In this document: positions 34,956-44,855 of the stretch, in pieces
Layout: the number at the start of each line of letters is the position of its first letter
How positions within the stretch are numbered: the stretch's first letter is position 1
The notes under the pieces: generated by a model
Told to the model about the DNA's origin: nothing
Seen by the model: the letters and a program-made list of their open reading frames with translations, nothing else
Databases searched by the model: none
Program-made: the position numbers and the translations under genes
DNA from: Sporosarcina luteola
Lineage (GTDB): Bacteria > Bacillota > Bacilli > Bacillales_A > Planococcaceae
NCBI RefSeq assembly: GCF_023715535.1
Contig: NZ_JAMBOI010000002.1
Location: 434,001 to 498,000, forward strand
DNA: 64,000 nt
Direction of reading: 5' to 3'

Positions 34956-35582
34956 TTGACGCAAGGTTTTTGGACAACGGATGATTTTAATGTCTTTTCC
35001 ATCGAGGGATTGGAACATAGAATGCAGGCGCTTCAAACTAAGATTCAACCGAAGTTTGAAGTGATCGGCGAACAAATTTCTACATATTTGTCTTCCCGCG
35101 GGACGGGCGAGTTCTACCCGCATGTTGCAAGGCATGCGAGGAGAACTGTCAATCCGCCGAACGACAGTTGGGTCGCATTTGCACCTGCGAAGCGTGGATA
35201 TAAGGCGCTGCCCCACTTCCAGATTGGGTTATGGAAAACCCATCTTTTCATCATTTTAGCAGTCATTTACGAAAATCCCGATAAAAAGGGAATTGCGGAA
35301 AGACTTAGCAAGAATGCTTCTATGATTACTTCTCTGCCGGATGACTTTGTCATTTCAGGCGATCATATGAAGCCAGAAGCCTTCAATGTGGAGGAAATCG
35401 GGATGAAAGGCATTGAAAACTTGTTGGATAGGCTGCAAACTGTTAAAAAAGCGGAATTTATCATAGGTAGGCATCTTTCTCGCAACACAGCGACAGAACT
35501 TTCGCAAGAGGAGTTCTTCGATCTTGCGGAAGAAACAATTGATCAGCTTTTTCCTATTTACGACATTGTCATTGGAAAGTAA
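34956..35582 (+). CDS. yktB: YktB-family protein (DUF1054)
   Basis: A 208-residue soluble protein beginning TQGFWTTDDFNVFSIEGLE, with ARHARRTVNPPNDSWVAFAP and HFQIGLWKTHLFIILAVIYE, the conserved blocks of the UPF0637/DUF1054 family. Function is unknown. The start is TTG 34956 after GGAGGG. It converges on yktA, separated by a long GGTGGATGCATA hairpin. Confidence 0.88.
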   Translation: MTQGFWTTDDFNVFSIEGLEHRMQALQTKIQPKFEVIGEQISTYLSSRGTGEFYPHVARHARRTVNPPNDSWVAFAPAKRGYKALPHFQIGLWKTHLFIILAVIYENPDKKGIAERLSKNASMITSLPDDFVISGDHMKPEAFNVEEIGMKGIENLLDRLQTVKKAEFIIGRHLSRNTATELSQEEFFDLAEETIDQLFPIYDIVIGK

Positions 35583-35588
35583 GAAGAG

Positions 35589-35617
35589 GGTGGATGCATA
35601 GTTATGCATCCGCCACC
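35589..35617. terminator. yktB/yktA hairpin
   Basis: GGTGGATGCATA and TATGCATCCgCCACC form a long stem between convergent genes. T tracts are poor, so termination is less certain. Confidence 0.45.
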
Positions 35618-35619
35618 TG

Positions 35620-35892
35620 TCATTTACCTGTTAAGGAATCCCCGTCACGGCCTTCTTTTGCCTTTTTAACAATACGGTAGCTGTTAAAGCCGCTCGCTTC
35701 TTCGAACTCCTTGAAGATCGTCTTTTCTTCCGCCATTGAAGGGACTACTTTCTTGAACGCCTTATAGGCATCCATGAATTCCCCCCTCGCAATTTGCTTT
35801 TCGTACGCTTTTTCCACTGCTTGAAAAAACGCTACTACGTCAATGATTTCTTCAGTCGACCAATGATGACTGAGAGGATAATTATAATCCAA
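35620..35892 (-). CDS. yktA: UPF0223 family protein (YktA)
   Basis: A 90-residue protein with the UPF0223 pattern DYNYPLSHHWSTEEIIDVV and FFQAVEKAYE. Function unknown. TTG 35892 was chosen: it follows AAGGAAGGGTG and gives the family's 90-residue length, whereas the longer frame overlaps the end of the preceding oxygenase gene (stop at 35910). In B. subtilis yktA and yktB are adjacent as here. Confidence 0.87.
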   Translation of the reverse strand: MDYNYPLSHHWSTEEIIDVVAFFQAVEKAYEKQIARGEFMDAYKAFKKVVPSMAEEKTIFKEFEEASGFNSYRIVKKAKEGRDGDSLTGK

Positions 35893-35909
35893 TCCTATCG
35901 CACCCTTCC

Positions 35910-36866
35910 TTATGACCATTTACTCCTAATATCTTCAGCCTGCTCTACCATGCGGCCGATCAAGTCCGCTACAGTAGGAATATCATCAATCATGCCAGCA
36001 ACCTGTCCGGCCCACCCGAAGCCACTTTGCTCATCTCCGTTGTGGATGAATCGACGATTGGCGCCACCGCTAATATAGTCCTTCAGCTTATCATAATCAG
36101 CATTTTCCGCTTCCATACGTAAAATCTTTTCTGTCCAGCTTCCCGCGAGCGCTCTTGCCGGTGCGCCAAGTGAACGTTTAATGACGACGGTACCCGTTTC
36201 CTCTGTTTGAAGGAGGGCTTGTTTGTACTCTATTGAAGCATGGACACATTCATTTGTCGCTATGAATCGTGTACCCATTTCAATCCCTTCTGCTCCCAAT
36301 GCATGCGCCGCCATCCAGCCTCTTCCATCTCCAATGCCGCCGGAAGCAATAACAGGAATATTCACTGCATCGACAACTTGGGGAACTAACACCATGGTGC
36401 CGATATCATCACGACCCAAATGGCCGCCTCCCTCCTGCCCGACAACCATTACTGCATCCGCACCGAGCGACTCGGCCTTGACCGCTTGTCTTTTGGCGGC
36501 GACCAATACGAGCTTCTTCACATCTGCACCTCCGATATAATCAAAGAAAGGCGACGGATTTCCGCCTGTTACCGAGAGGACCTTTACCTTCTCTTCCAAA
36601 GCGACGTCCAGCATATACTCATATGGCCGTCCGTGTTGGCCGATTGCAAAATTCACACCGAAAGGCTTTGCTGTCAGCTCCCTTACCTTTCTGATTTCTG
36701 AGCGCAAAGCTTCCGGCGAATCCAAGCTCATTGCTGTAATCTGACCAAGTCCTCCTGCTTCTGAAACTGCTGCAGCCAGCTCCGCATAGGCAAGATAGGC
36801 CAATCCCCCTTGAATGATCGGATATTTAATCCCCAACAATTCCGTGACTCTTGTATTCCATTCCAT
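35910..36866 (-). CDS. Nitronate monooxygenase / FabK-like FMN protein
   Basis: A 318-residue TIM-barrel flavoprotein of the 2-nitropropane dioxygenase family. It shows PIIQGGLAYL at the N-terminus, the FMN-binding VGQEGGGHLG and the phosphate-site IASGGIGDGRG. Members oxidise alkyl nitronates or, as FabK, reduce enoyl-ACP; the sequence by eye does not decide between them. The ATG at 36866 follows AAGGGGGAG. It lies between yktA and a deacetylase gene, a place with no B. subtilis counterpart. Confidence 0.85.
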   Translation of the reverse strand: MEWNTRVTELLGIKYPIIQGGLAYLAYAELAAAVSEAGGLGQITAMSLDSPEALRSEIRKVRELTAKPFGVNFAIGQHGRPYEYMLDVALEEKVKVLSVTGGNPSPFFDYIGGADVKKLVLVAAKRQAVKAESLGADAVMVVGQEGGGHLGRDDIGTMVLVPQVVDAVNIPVIASGGIGDGRGWMAAHALGAEGIEMGTRFIATNECVHASIEYKQALLQTEETGTVVIKRSLGAPARALAGSWTEKILRMEAENADYDKLKDYISGGANRRFIHNGDEQSGFGWAGQVAGMIDDIPTVADLIGRMVEQAEDIRSKWS

Positions 36867-36882
36867 GATGTTCTCCCCCTTA

Positions 36883-37737
36883 CTATCCCTGTTGTTCATC
36901 ATCCAACCCTTTAATGAGATTCGGATCGACAAATTCGTAGCCTTTCCCCCTTAAACCGTTTACGATTTCCTCCAATGCATCAGCAGTCCAATCCCTATCA
37001 TGCATGAGCAAGTTGGAGCCGTGACGGAGAAGTTCCGTATTCACCATAATATCCGCAATTTTCTCCTTCGTCATATACTCTCTCTCAAAATCGTAGCCAT
37101 ATGTCCAGTTCATTACTAGCATCCCTTCATCTAAAGCAAGAGTGTTGCTGAAATCAGTATTCGCGCCGAACGGAGCTCGGAAAAACCGCGGACGTTCACC
37201 AGTAACTTCTTCGACCAGGTCATTGACAGAAATGATTTCTTCCCTTTGCTCTTCCTCGGATAACGTTTTCAAATTCGCATGTGTCTTCGTATGATTTCCA
37301 ATAGTGAATCCCATATCATGAATTTCTTTTAAGATCACTTTCTTATCATCCGTTGCGATAAAGTGGCCATTGATAAAGAAGATGGCGGGAGCGTCTAGTT
37401 TTTTTAAAGTTTTTGCCATGTCAAGCGCCCTTTTGTCGGGTGCATCATCGATTGTCAGAAGTACAACTCTCGGATTCGCATCTCCGATAGGCTGAATGGA
37501 GAATGTTTTCGGATTCAGTTCGTATTGCGGGATTTGTTCAACCGGTTGAGCTTCCTCTTCCGATTCGGCATCCACATCTATTTTTAGTTGTTCTTCATCC
37601 GATTTGACCTCTTCTGCATTCCCTTTCACTTGTGCTGATTGTTCATCCTGTTTCCTGTTTTCCGGTTTTGCTTCTTCGTTGCATGATGCCAATAGCAACA
37701 TGAAGAAAATCGATATGTATAGCAAACTCTTCTTCAT
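36883..37737 (-). CDS. Polysaccharide deacetylase lipoprotein (NodB domain)
   Basis: A 284-residue lipoprotein with a signal peptide and lipobox LLASC (Cys about residue 18), an acidic linker, then a NodB deacetylase domain. The catalytic motifs are visible: LTIDDAPD (motif 1), the zinc histidines in GNHTKTHANL (motif 2), RAPFG (motif 3), NWTYGYDFE (motif 4) and LLMHDRD (motif 5). Such enzymes deacetylate peptidoglycan or another surface polymer. The ATG at 37737 follows GGGGGAGG. It precedes the FMN oxygenase by 16 bases, so the two may be cotranscribed. Confidence 0.88.
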   Translation of the reverse strand: MKKSLLYISIFFMLLLASCNEEAKPENRKQDEQSAQVKGNAEEVKSDEEQLKIDVDAESEEEAQPVEQIPQYELNPKTFSIQPIGDANPRVVLLTIDDAPDKRALDMAKTLKKLDAPAIFFINGHFIATDDKKVILKEIHDMGFTIGNHTKTHANLKTLSEEEQREEIISVNDLVEEVTGERPRFFRAPFGANTDFSNTLALDEGMLVMNWTYGYDFEREYMTKEKIADIMVNTELLRHGSNLLMHDRDWTADALEEIVNGLRGKGYEFVDPNLIKGLDDEQQG

Positions 37738-37816
37738 CGTATCCTCCCCCTTATCCTCCAATTGATTGTTTTCATCCTATCACGATTTGGAATGCACCTT
37801 CAAACGATGCGAGAAT

Positions 37817-37857
37817 TGGAAAAGCGTCTGAGAGGCTTTTCCTGCCCTCAGACGCTA
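37817..37857 (-). terminator. pdh operon terminator
   Basis: Minus-strand AGCGTCTGAG/CTCAGACGCT stem followed by TTTTCC, just after pdhD. Confidence 0.88.
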
Positions 37858-37872
37858 TCACTCTATCAATAC

Positions 37873-39285
37873 TTATTTAGTAATCATATGAATCGGTTTA
37901 CCTAGAGCCACTTCCGCAGCTTCCATGGAAATCTCACCGAGTGTCGGGTGTGCGTGGATTGTCATTGCAATATCTTCCAACGTCATACCTGCCTCGATTG
38001 CAAGACCAAGCTCCGCGATCATGTCGGATGCATTTTCACCGACGATTTGCGCGCCTAGTAGAAGACCGTCTTCTTTGCGTGATACAAGTTTGACGAATCC
38101 GTCAGTTGCGTTAAGCGCAAGCGCCCGACCATTTGCAGCAAACGGGAATTTGCCTGCAACAACTTCATACCCTTCGTCTTTTGCTTGTTGTTCATTCAAT
38201 CCGACAGTTGCAAGTTCAGGATCAGTGAAGCAGACAGCAGGGATTGCCATATAGTCGACTTCTGATTTCTCGCCAGAAATCGCTTCCGCAGCAACTTTCG
38301 CTTCATATGAAGCTTTATGCGCAAGTTGTGGTCCGGAAACGATGTCACCGATTGCATAGATGTTTGGAACACTTGTACGGCACTGCTTGTCCACATCGAT
38401 CAGACCGCGCTCAAGGAATTTAACGCCCATTTCTTCAAGACCGATTTCATCTGTGTTCGGACGGCGACCGACAGTTACAAGAACATAGTCCGCTTCGACC
38501 TTTTTCTCTTCACCTTTTGCTTCATACGTAACAACAACGCCTGTGTCGGATTCTTCAACACCTTTAGCAGATGCTTTCACCACGATTTCAACGCCTTTTT
38601 TCTTCAAGCCTTTTTTAACGATTTGCGTCATTTGTTTTTCGAAGCCGGCAAGTATGTCATCGGCTCCTTCGATAATCGTCACTTTGGAACCGAGGTTAGC
38701 ATACGCTGAACCAAGTTCCGTTCCGATGTAACCGCCGCCGATGACGACTAAGTGCCCAGGAACTTCATCCAAGTTAAGCGCCCCTGTAGAATTGATGACA
38801 CGTTTCGTATACTTGAATGAAGGGATTTCAACCGGACGTGAACCAGTCGCGATTATTGCGTTTTTAAACTTATACGTCTGGGAAGATGTCTCATCCATCA
38901 CTTTCGCCGTGTTCGCATCAACGAAGTACGCTTCGCCTTTGACCACTTCCACTTTATTTCCTTTTAGCAATCCTTCAACGCCGCCTGTCAATTTTTTGAC
39001 AACGCCGTTTTTGAATGCTTGCGCTTTTGAAAAATCAAGCTTAACATCAGTCGCAGTGATTCCCATGTCATCAGAATTCTTTGCGGATGCGTAACGATGC
39101 CCTACTGAAATAAGGGCTTTTGAAGGAATGCAACCTACGTTCAGGCATACTCCGCCAAGATCCCCCTTCTCGACGATCGTGACTTTCTGTCCTAACTGAG
39201 CTGCGCGGATTGCCGCAACATATCCTCCGGGACCTGATCCTACAACAAGTGTATCCACTTCGATTGGAAAGTCTCCTACTACCAT
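37873..39285 (-). CDS. pdhD: Dihydrolipoamide dehydrogenase (E3)
   Basis: A 470-residue FAD disulfide oxidoreductase that reoxidises dihydrolipoamide and reduces NAD. FAD motif [17 protein letters not shown], active-site disulfide [16 protein letters not shown] motif [14 protein letters not shown] and the C-terminal His-Glu pair in HAHPTLGE are present. It starts 4 bases after the pdhC stop, in the pdhABCD operon, and is shared with other 2-oxo acid complexes in many Bacillota. Confidence 0.97.
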   Translation of the reverse strand: MVVGDFPIEVDTLVVGSGPGGYVAAIRAAQLGQKVTIVEKGDLGGVCLNVGCIPSKALISVGHRYASAKNSDDMGITATDVKLDFSKAQAFKNGVVKKLTGGVEGLLKGNKVEVVKGEAYFVDANTAKVMDETSSQTYKFKNAIIATGSRPVEIPSFKYTKRVINSTGALNLDEVPGHLVVIGGGYIGTELGSAYANLGSKVTIIEGADDILAGFEKQMTQIVKKGLKKKGVEIVVKASAKGVEESDTGVVVTYEAKGEEKKVEADYVLVTVGRRPNTDEIGLEEMGVKFLERGLIDVDKQCRTSVPNIYAIGDIVSGPQLAHKASYEAKVAAEAISGEKSEVDYMAIPAVCFTDPELATVGLNEQQAKDEGYEVVAGKFPFAANGRALALNATDGFVKLVSRKEDGLLLGAQIVGENASDMIAELGLAIEAGMTLEDIAMTIHAHPTLGEISMEAAEVALGKPIHMITK

Positions 39286-39289
39286 ATGC

Positions 39290-40636
39290 TTACGCCTCCA
39301 TTAATAAAAGTTCTGGATTACCGAGCAATTTCTTAATGTGGTTCAGAGCCTGCTGTCCTGTAACACCATCAATCACCCGATGATCGAATACCAAAGATAA
39401 TGCTAACATAGGTGCGGCAACAATTTCACCATTTTTTACTATCGGCTTTTCAGAAATGCGGCCGATTCCGAGAATTGCAACTTCCGGATGGTTGATGATC
39501 GGTGTGAACCATTGTCCACCTGCCGAGCCGATGTTTGTGATCGAGCAAGATGCGCCCTTCATTTCAGCAGGGCTTAATTTGCCATCCCGCGCTTTTTCAG
39601 CGAGTTGGCTGATTTCCCCGGAAATAGCAAAAATCGATTTGCGATCTGCATGCTTGATGACTGGAACAAGTAATCCACGGTCCGTATCTGCAGCAATACC
39701 GATGTTATAGTAATGCTTTTGAACGATTTCCTCTTTTTCATCATCAAGAGATGTGTTCAATTGAGGGAATTCACGCAATGTGGATACAAGCGCCTTCACG
39801 ACATATGGAAGGTACGTGAGCTTAATATCTTTTTCAGCTGCGATCTCTTTGAATTTCTTGCGATGCGCAACAAGTTCAGTAACGTCGATTTCATCTAAGA
39901 GCGTCACATGTGGTGCTGTATGCTTGGAATTTACCATCGCCTTGGCAATCGCCTTCCGGATTCCCGACATTTTCTCTCGCGTTTCAGGGAAGTCCCCTTC
40001 CAATGCGATAGGAGTTGCAGGTTTCGCTGCTTTTTCTTGCGCTTGCTCAACAACGGCTGTCTGAGTCTCTTCAGCAACTTCAGCTGTCTGCTGTTGACCG
40101 CCGCTTAAGAATGCTTCTATATCGTCTTTCAAGACACGGCCATTTTTTCCTGACCCTTGCACTTGACGGATATCAACTTCCTGCTCCCTTGCGAACTTGC
40201 GGACAGATGGCATGGCAATGACACGTTGGGAAGGCGCATCGCCTGTTTGCCCTTGTGCGGCAGGTGCAGCTTGGCTCGGTTCAGGCTGGTCTTTCTGCTG
40301 TTCTTTTTTATCAATTTCCTGTCCTGCTTCCGCAGTCGCCTGGACTTGAGCTTCAGTCTCTTCTGTGCCTTCTTCCTCTGCGCTTTGGCTTTCATATCCT
40401 GGAGCGTCAAAACGGATTAAGACGTCACCGACTACAGCGACTTTTCCTTCTTTAACGAGAATATCTTCAACTGTACCCGTTACAGGGGATGGGATTTCCA
40501 CCACCGCTTTATCGTTTTGGATTTCTAGAAGAGTGTCATCTTCGTTGATTTTATCGCCTTTCGCGACAAACCACTTTACGACTTCACCTTCGTGGATCCC
40601 TTCCCCGATATCAGGTAAACGGAATTCATATGCCAC
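39290..40636 (-). CDS. pdhC: Pyruvate dehydrogenase E2 (dihydrolipoamide acetyltransferase)
   Basis: A 448-residue core enzyme: one lipoyl domain with the lipoylated lysine in [10 protein letters not shown] (about residue 43), a long Ala/Pro/Glu/Gln-rich flexible linker (about 85-125), an E1/E3-binding domain ([19 protein letters not shown]), a second linker, and the acetyltransferase domain ending in [11 protein letters not shown] 40636 is the likely start after AAGAAAGGGTG. It builds the 60-mer scaffold for E1 and E3. Confidence 0.96.
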   Translation of the reverse strand: MAYEFRLPDIGEGIHEGEVVKWFVAKGDKINEDDTLLEIQNDKAVVEIPSPVTGTVEDILVKEGKVAVVGDVLIRFDAPGYESQSAEEEGTEETEAQVQATAEAGQEIDKKEQQKDQPEPSQAAPAAQGQTGDAPSQRVIAMPSVRKFAREQEVDIRQVQGSGKNGRVLKDDIEAFLSGGQQQTAEVAEETQTAVVEQAQEKAAKPATPIALEGDFPETREKMSGIRKAIAKAMVNSKHTAPHVTLLDEIDVTELVAHRKKFKEIAAEKDIKLTYLPYVVKALVSTLREFPQLNTSLDDEKEEIVQKHYYNIGIAADTDRGLLVPVIKHADRKSIFAISGEISQLAEKARDGKLSPAEMKGASCSITNIGSAGGQWFTPIINHPEVAILGIGRISEKPIVKNGEIVAAPMLALSLVFDHRVIDGVTGQQALNHIKKLLGNPELLLMEA

Positions 40637-40675
40637 AAGATTCACCCTTTCTTAGTATCAGAGCCAGGCTCCGAA

Positions 40676-41653
40676 TCAGAATGTTAATACTTTCTTAGCT
40701 GTTTCAATAATATCTTTCGCGTCCGGCAGCCAAGCGTTTTCACCTTGAGCAAACGGATAAACCGTATCAGGAGCTGTTACACGCAAAACTGGTGCTTCCA
40801 GGCTCAAGATTGCCCGTTCCGTTATTTCGGAAACTACATTTGCAGCGATTCCCGCTTGCTTTTGTGCTTCCTGAACGACGATTGCCCGATTAGTCTTTTC
40901 AACCGAAGCAATGATTGTCTCAATGTCCAACGGTTGAACTGTACGCAAGTCGACAACTTCTACTGAATGGCCTTCTTTTTCAAGCGCTTCCGCAGCTTTC
41001 AAACTTTCGTGCACCATTGCACCATACGTAATAATCGAAAGGTCTGTTCCTTCACGCTTCACATCAGCTTTTCCTAAAGGAATCGTATATGCTTCTTCAG
41101 GAACTTCCTGCCTGAATGAACGGTAAAGCTTCATATGCTCCAAGAATACGACCGGGTTCTCATCGCGGATCGCTGAGATTAAAAGCCCTTTTGCGTCATA
41201 TGGTGTAGAAGGGATGACTACAGTCAAACCTGGTTGAGATGCAACGATTCCTTCAAAGCTGTCTGCATGCATTTCAGGTGTTGCAACACCGCCGCCGAAT
41301 GGAGAACGTATCGTTACAGGTGCGTTAAATCTTCCGCCTGTACGGAAAGATTGACGTGCCAACTGGCCGCTGATAGAGTCAATTACTTCAAAGAGGAACC
41401 CGAAAAACTGGATTTCCATAACCGGACGGAAGCCCGTAAGCGTCAAACCGACCGCTAGACCGCCAATCCCCGATTCCGCCAAAGGCGTATCAAAAACGCG
41501 TTCTTCTCCAAATTCTTTTTGCAAACCTTCAGTTGCGCGGAAAACACCGCCGTTCACCCCAACGTCTTCACCGAAGACGAGGACGTTTTCATCATTTTTA
41601 AGCTCCGAACGCATTGCATCGGTAATCGCTTGAATCATCGTCATTTGTGCCAT
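40676..41653 (-). CDS. pdhB: Pyruvate dehydrogenase E1 beta subunit
   Basis: A 325-residue transketolase-type beta subunit beginning [19 protein letters not shown], with [16 protein letters not shown] and the RSPFGGG loop contacting thiamine diphosphate. Together with PdhA it decarboxylates pyruvate and acetylates the E2 lipoyl group. It lies 3 bases after pdhA in the operon. Confidence 0.97.
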   Translation of the reverse strand: MAQMTMIQAITDAMRSELKNDENVLVFGEDVGVNGGVFRATEGLQKEFGEERVFDTPLAESGIGGLAVGLTLTGFRPVMEIQFFGFLFEVIDSISGQLARQSFRTGGRFNAPVTIRSPFGGGVATPEMHADSFEGIVASQPGLTVVIPSTPYDAKGLLISAIRDENPVVFLEHMKLYRSFRQEVPEEAYTIPLGKADVKREGTDLSIITYGAMVHESLKAAEALEKEGHSVEVVDLRTVQPLDIETIIASVEKTNRAIVVQEAQKQAGIAANVVSEITERAILSLEAPVLRVTAPDTVYPFAQGENAWLPDAKDIIETAKKVLTF

Positions 41654-41656
41654 CGG

Positions 41657-42841
<1,185 letters not shown>

Positions 42842-42843
42842 TC

Positions 42844-42872
42844 AGTATACTTAAAGAGGACTAGTAGGTCAA
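42844..42872 (-). promoter_or_regulatory. Sigma-A promoter of pdhA
   Basis: On the minus strand TTGACC (42867-42872) and TATACT (42844-42849) are 17 bases apart. Transcription would begin near 42837, leaving a 65-base leader to pdhA. Confidence 0.75.
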
Positions 42873-42914
42873 TCACTGTTGTCCTTAGCGTTACGGAAAG
42901 ATTGCGTATTCCGA

Positions 42915-42962
42915 ATTATAGCAAATACAGATACTGTACTACTACAATATACTACCTGTATT
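42915..42962 (-). promoter_or_regulatory. Upstream dyad and lone TATAAT before pdhA
   Basis: AATACAG (42924-42930) and CTGTATT (42956-42962) form a perfect 7-bp inverted repeat with a 25-base spacer. On the minus strand a TATAAT (42915-42920) lies just downstream with no matching -35, so the dyad covers the place where a -35 would be. It may be an activator-dependent second promoter or an operator. Confidence 0.35.
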
Positions 42963-42980
42963 ATAATAGACGAACAATAA

Positions 42981-43012
42981 TAAAAAGTGGAGTCGCATTC
43001 GTCTCCACTTTA
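42981..43012 (-). terminator. ykyA terminator
   Basis: Minus-strand AAAGTGGAG...CTCCACTTT stem followed by TTATTATT separates ykyA from pdhA. Confidence 0.85.
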
Positions 43013-43022
43013 CCCATTTCCT

Positions 43023-43664
43023 TTATTGTTCTTGTTCTAAACTTGAAAACACATCTTCTTTTAGAGAATTAACTTCTTTCGTCGCTTCATTGAATTCCGA
43101 GATGGCATTTTGAACGATTCCGTTTTGTCCGTTCACCTCTTCCACCTTCAGTTTCAAGTCTTCCAATTTAACATCCTCAGAAGAGAGCATGCCATAAAAT
43201 TCTCTTTGAATAGAAGCAAGCTTTCTATATTCATCGATAAAATTAGAATGAAGAGCGTATCGCTTCAATGCGGCTTCTTTCAATTTCAAAATTTGAACAC
43301 TTTCGGAATCGGATGCCTTATCTGCGATCGCGTCAAGTTCTCCGACATATTCTTCCGCTTTTTTTATGGCTGTCTCCTCTTTATCAAGATGGGCAAGACG
43401 ATCATCTAACAGACTTTCCAATTCATCAATTTTGGAACGCAGTTTGTCTAGGTCTTCTTTCGTCAACTCCATCGTTTCGGCAAAAGTCTTCTGTTCAGTT
43501 TTTTCAAGTTCGGTCAATTTGCTTTGTGTGTCACGGTATTCAGTTTCGGATTCATTCATTTTCGACAAAGTTTCAGAAAGCTGCTCTTCAGTCGACTGCC
43601 CGATACTGCAGCCGGATAATACTAATATGCCCATAGCAACTAAGCTTACAAGTTTTTTATTCAT
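43023..43664 (-). CDS. ykyA: YkyA-like lipoprotein
   Basis: A 213-residue lipoprotein with signal peptide MNKKLVSLVAMGILVLSGC (lipobox LSGC, Cys about residue 19), followed by an almost entirely helical, Glu/Lys-rich coiled-coil body. It is the YkyA family, encoded just upstream of pdhA in Bacillus; its role is not known. The ATG at 43664 follows GGAGGAAATTC. A terminator isolates it from the pdh operon. Confidence 0.88.
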   Translation of the reverse strand: MNKKLVSLVAMGILVLSGCSIGQSTEEQLSETLSKMNESETEYRDTQSKLTELEKTEQKTFAETMELTKEDLDKLRSKIDELESLLDDRLAHLDKEETAIKKAEEYVGELDAIADKASDSESVQILKLKEAALKRYALHSNFIDEYRKLASIQREFYGMLSSEDVKLEDLKLKVEEVNGQNGIVQNAISEFNEATKEVNSLKEDVFSSLEQEQ

Positions 43665-43732
43665 CGAATTTCCTCCAATCTGAGTTTCACTATAACTGTA
43701 TCCATAATGCTTTTCAAGCTTGCACAAAAACC

Positions 43733-43762
43733 TTTACCCTATTTTCCCCGTTGGCTTATAAT
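43733..43762 (+). promoter_or_regulatory. Probable def promoter
   Basis: TTTACC (43733-43738) and TATAAT (43757-43762) with 18-base spacing lie about 40 bases before def. The -35 is weak. Confidence 0.5.
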
Positions 43763-43800
43763 AGGAATACAGCATGGTTTATTGAAAGGAAGAATACGTA

Positions 43801-44358
43801 ATGATATTAATGGAAGATATTATTCGCGAAGGCCATCCGGCACTCCGTAAAGTTGCTGAGGAACTGACATTTCCTTTGGCGGCGGATGAAAAAAAACTTT
43901 GTAACGATTTACTCGAATATGTCATAAACAGTCAAGACGATGAAATTTGTGAACGCTACGGCCTGCGTCCAGGAATTGGCCTTGCAGCCCCGCAAGTGAA
44001 TGCTTCAAAAAGGATCTTCGCTTTGCATATCGAAGAGGATGGAAAGAAACCGCTCAGTATAGTCGCTGTCAATCCTAAAATCGTCAGCCATTCAGTAGAA
44101 AGAACTTATTTGACATCTGGTGAAGGCTGTCTTTCTGTGGACCGTGATGTCGCCGGTTTCGTTCCTAGGTATGCGAGGATAACTGTGAAAGCATTCGATC
44201 CGGAAGGCAAGGAATTCAAAATGAGGCTTAAAGGACTTCCCTCCATAGCCTTCCAACACGAACTGGATCATTTGAATGGCGTCATGTTCTACGATCATAT
44301 CGATCCTTCGGCCCCATTCAGAGTAATCCCGGACGCCACTCCTTTTGAAAGAGAATAA
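43801..44358 (+). CDS. def: Peptide deformylase
   Basis: A 185-residue metalloenzyme removing the formyl group from nascent proteins. All three motifs are intact: GIGLAAPQV, EGCLSVDR and QHELDHLNG, which supply the metal cysteine, two histidines and catalytic glutamate. The insertion before motif 2 and the length fit the Gram-positive type II enzyme (YkrB/DefB). It starts after GAAAGGAAG and lies next to ykyA as in B. subtilis. Confidence 0.97.
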   Translation: MILMEDIIREGHPALRKVAEELTFPLAADEKKLCNDLLEYVINSQDDEICERYGLRPGIGLAAPQVNASKRIFALHIEEDGKKPLSIVAVNPKIVSHSVERTYLTSGEGCLSVDRDVAGFVPRYARITVKAFDPEGKEFKMRLKGLPSIAFQHELDHLNGVMFYDHIDPSAPFRVIPDATPFERE

Positions 44359-44366
44359 TTCGAAAC

Positions 44367-44395
44367 TTGACAGAAATTTCGAACTCCTGTATAAT
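44367..44395 (+). promoter_or_regulatory. Exact-consensus sigma-A promoter of a mini transcript
   Basis: TTGACA (44367-44372) and TATAAT (44390-44395) are separated by exactly 17 bases. The predicted start is about 44402, inside an AAGGAG site. It begins only 9 bases after the def stop. Confidence 0.85.
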
Positions 44396-44410
44396 GTCCT
44401 TAAGGAGTGA

Positions 44411-44488
44411 TATGCCCATGTACAAGCGCCTCAAACGTCAACTGTTAAAACGGCTCAATGGCATACTCGGCAAAAAGACGATCGCATA
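44411..44488 (+). CDS. Tiny basic peptide (25 or 23 residues), unrecognised
   Basis: A short open frame starting ATG CCC ATG TAC and ending TAG. The second ATG (44417) has the better distance from AAGGAG (44401-44406). The peptide contains MYKRLKRQLLKRLNGILG and ends GKKTIA: eight Lys/Arg, no acidic residue, with leucines spaced as in an amphipathic helix. It has its own consensus promoter and a terminator seven bases after the stop, so the transcript is about 125 nt. B. subtilis has ykrA in this position. It could be a real small protein or the reading frame of a small RNA; I do not recognise it. Confidence 0.6.
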
Positions 44489-44494
44489 GACATA

Positions 44495-44525
44495 CGCCCG
44501 CCAACACAATTGGCGGGCTTTTCTT
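44495..44525 (+). terminator. Terminator of the mini transcript
   Basis: GCCCGCCAA-CACAA-TTGGCGGGC is a perfect 9-bp stem followed by TTTTCTTTTC. Confidence 0.92.
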
Positions 44526-44640
44526 TTCATCTGATTTGCTGTCACATATAGATGAAGAAGATCATCATAGTTTATTTTAAACAACTGACATGCTAAGATG
44601 AAGAGAAAGATTCAAATGAACGTAAAAAGGAGAGTTTATC

Positions 44641-44850
44641 ATGATTTACAAAGTCTATTACCAAGAAAAAGCAACACAAGTGCCAATACGTGAAAACACA
44701 AAACAACTGTACATTGAAGCCGATTCTGAAAAATCCGTCCGCGAAAAGTTAAAGAACCGGGAGTACAATATTGAACTAATTCAGCTGCTGGAAGGCCAAC
44801 ACCTCAAATATGAGCAATCATCTCCTCATTTTGAGCTAGAGCAGGTCTGA
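44641..44850 (+). CDS. rpoY: RNA polymerase epsilon subunit (RpoY/YkzG)
   Basis: A 69-residue protein beginning [19 protein letters not shown] with the [20 protein letters not shown] block of the family. It is the small epsilon subunit bound to Bacillota RNA polymerase. The ATG follows AAAAGGAGAG. It lies 5 bases before rnjA, the conserved rpoY-rnjA operon. Confidence 0.95.
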   Translation: MIYKVYYQEKATQVPIRENTKQLYIEADSEKSVREKLKNREYNIELIQLLEGQHLKYEQSSPHFELEQV

Positions 44851-44855
44851 GAAAT

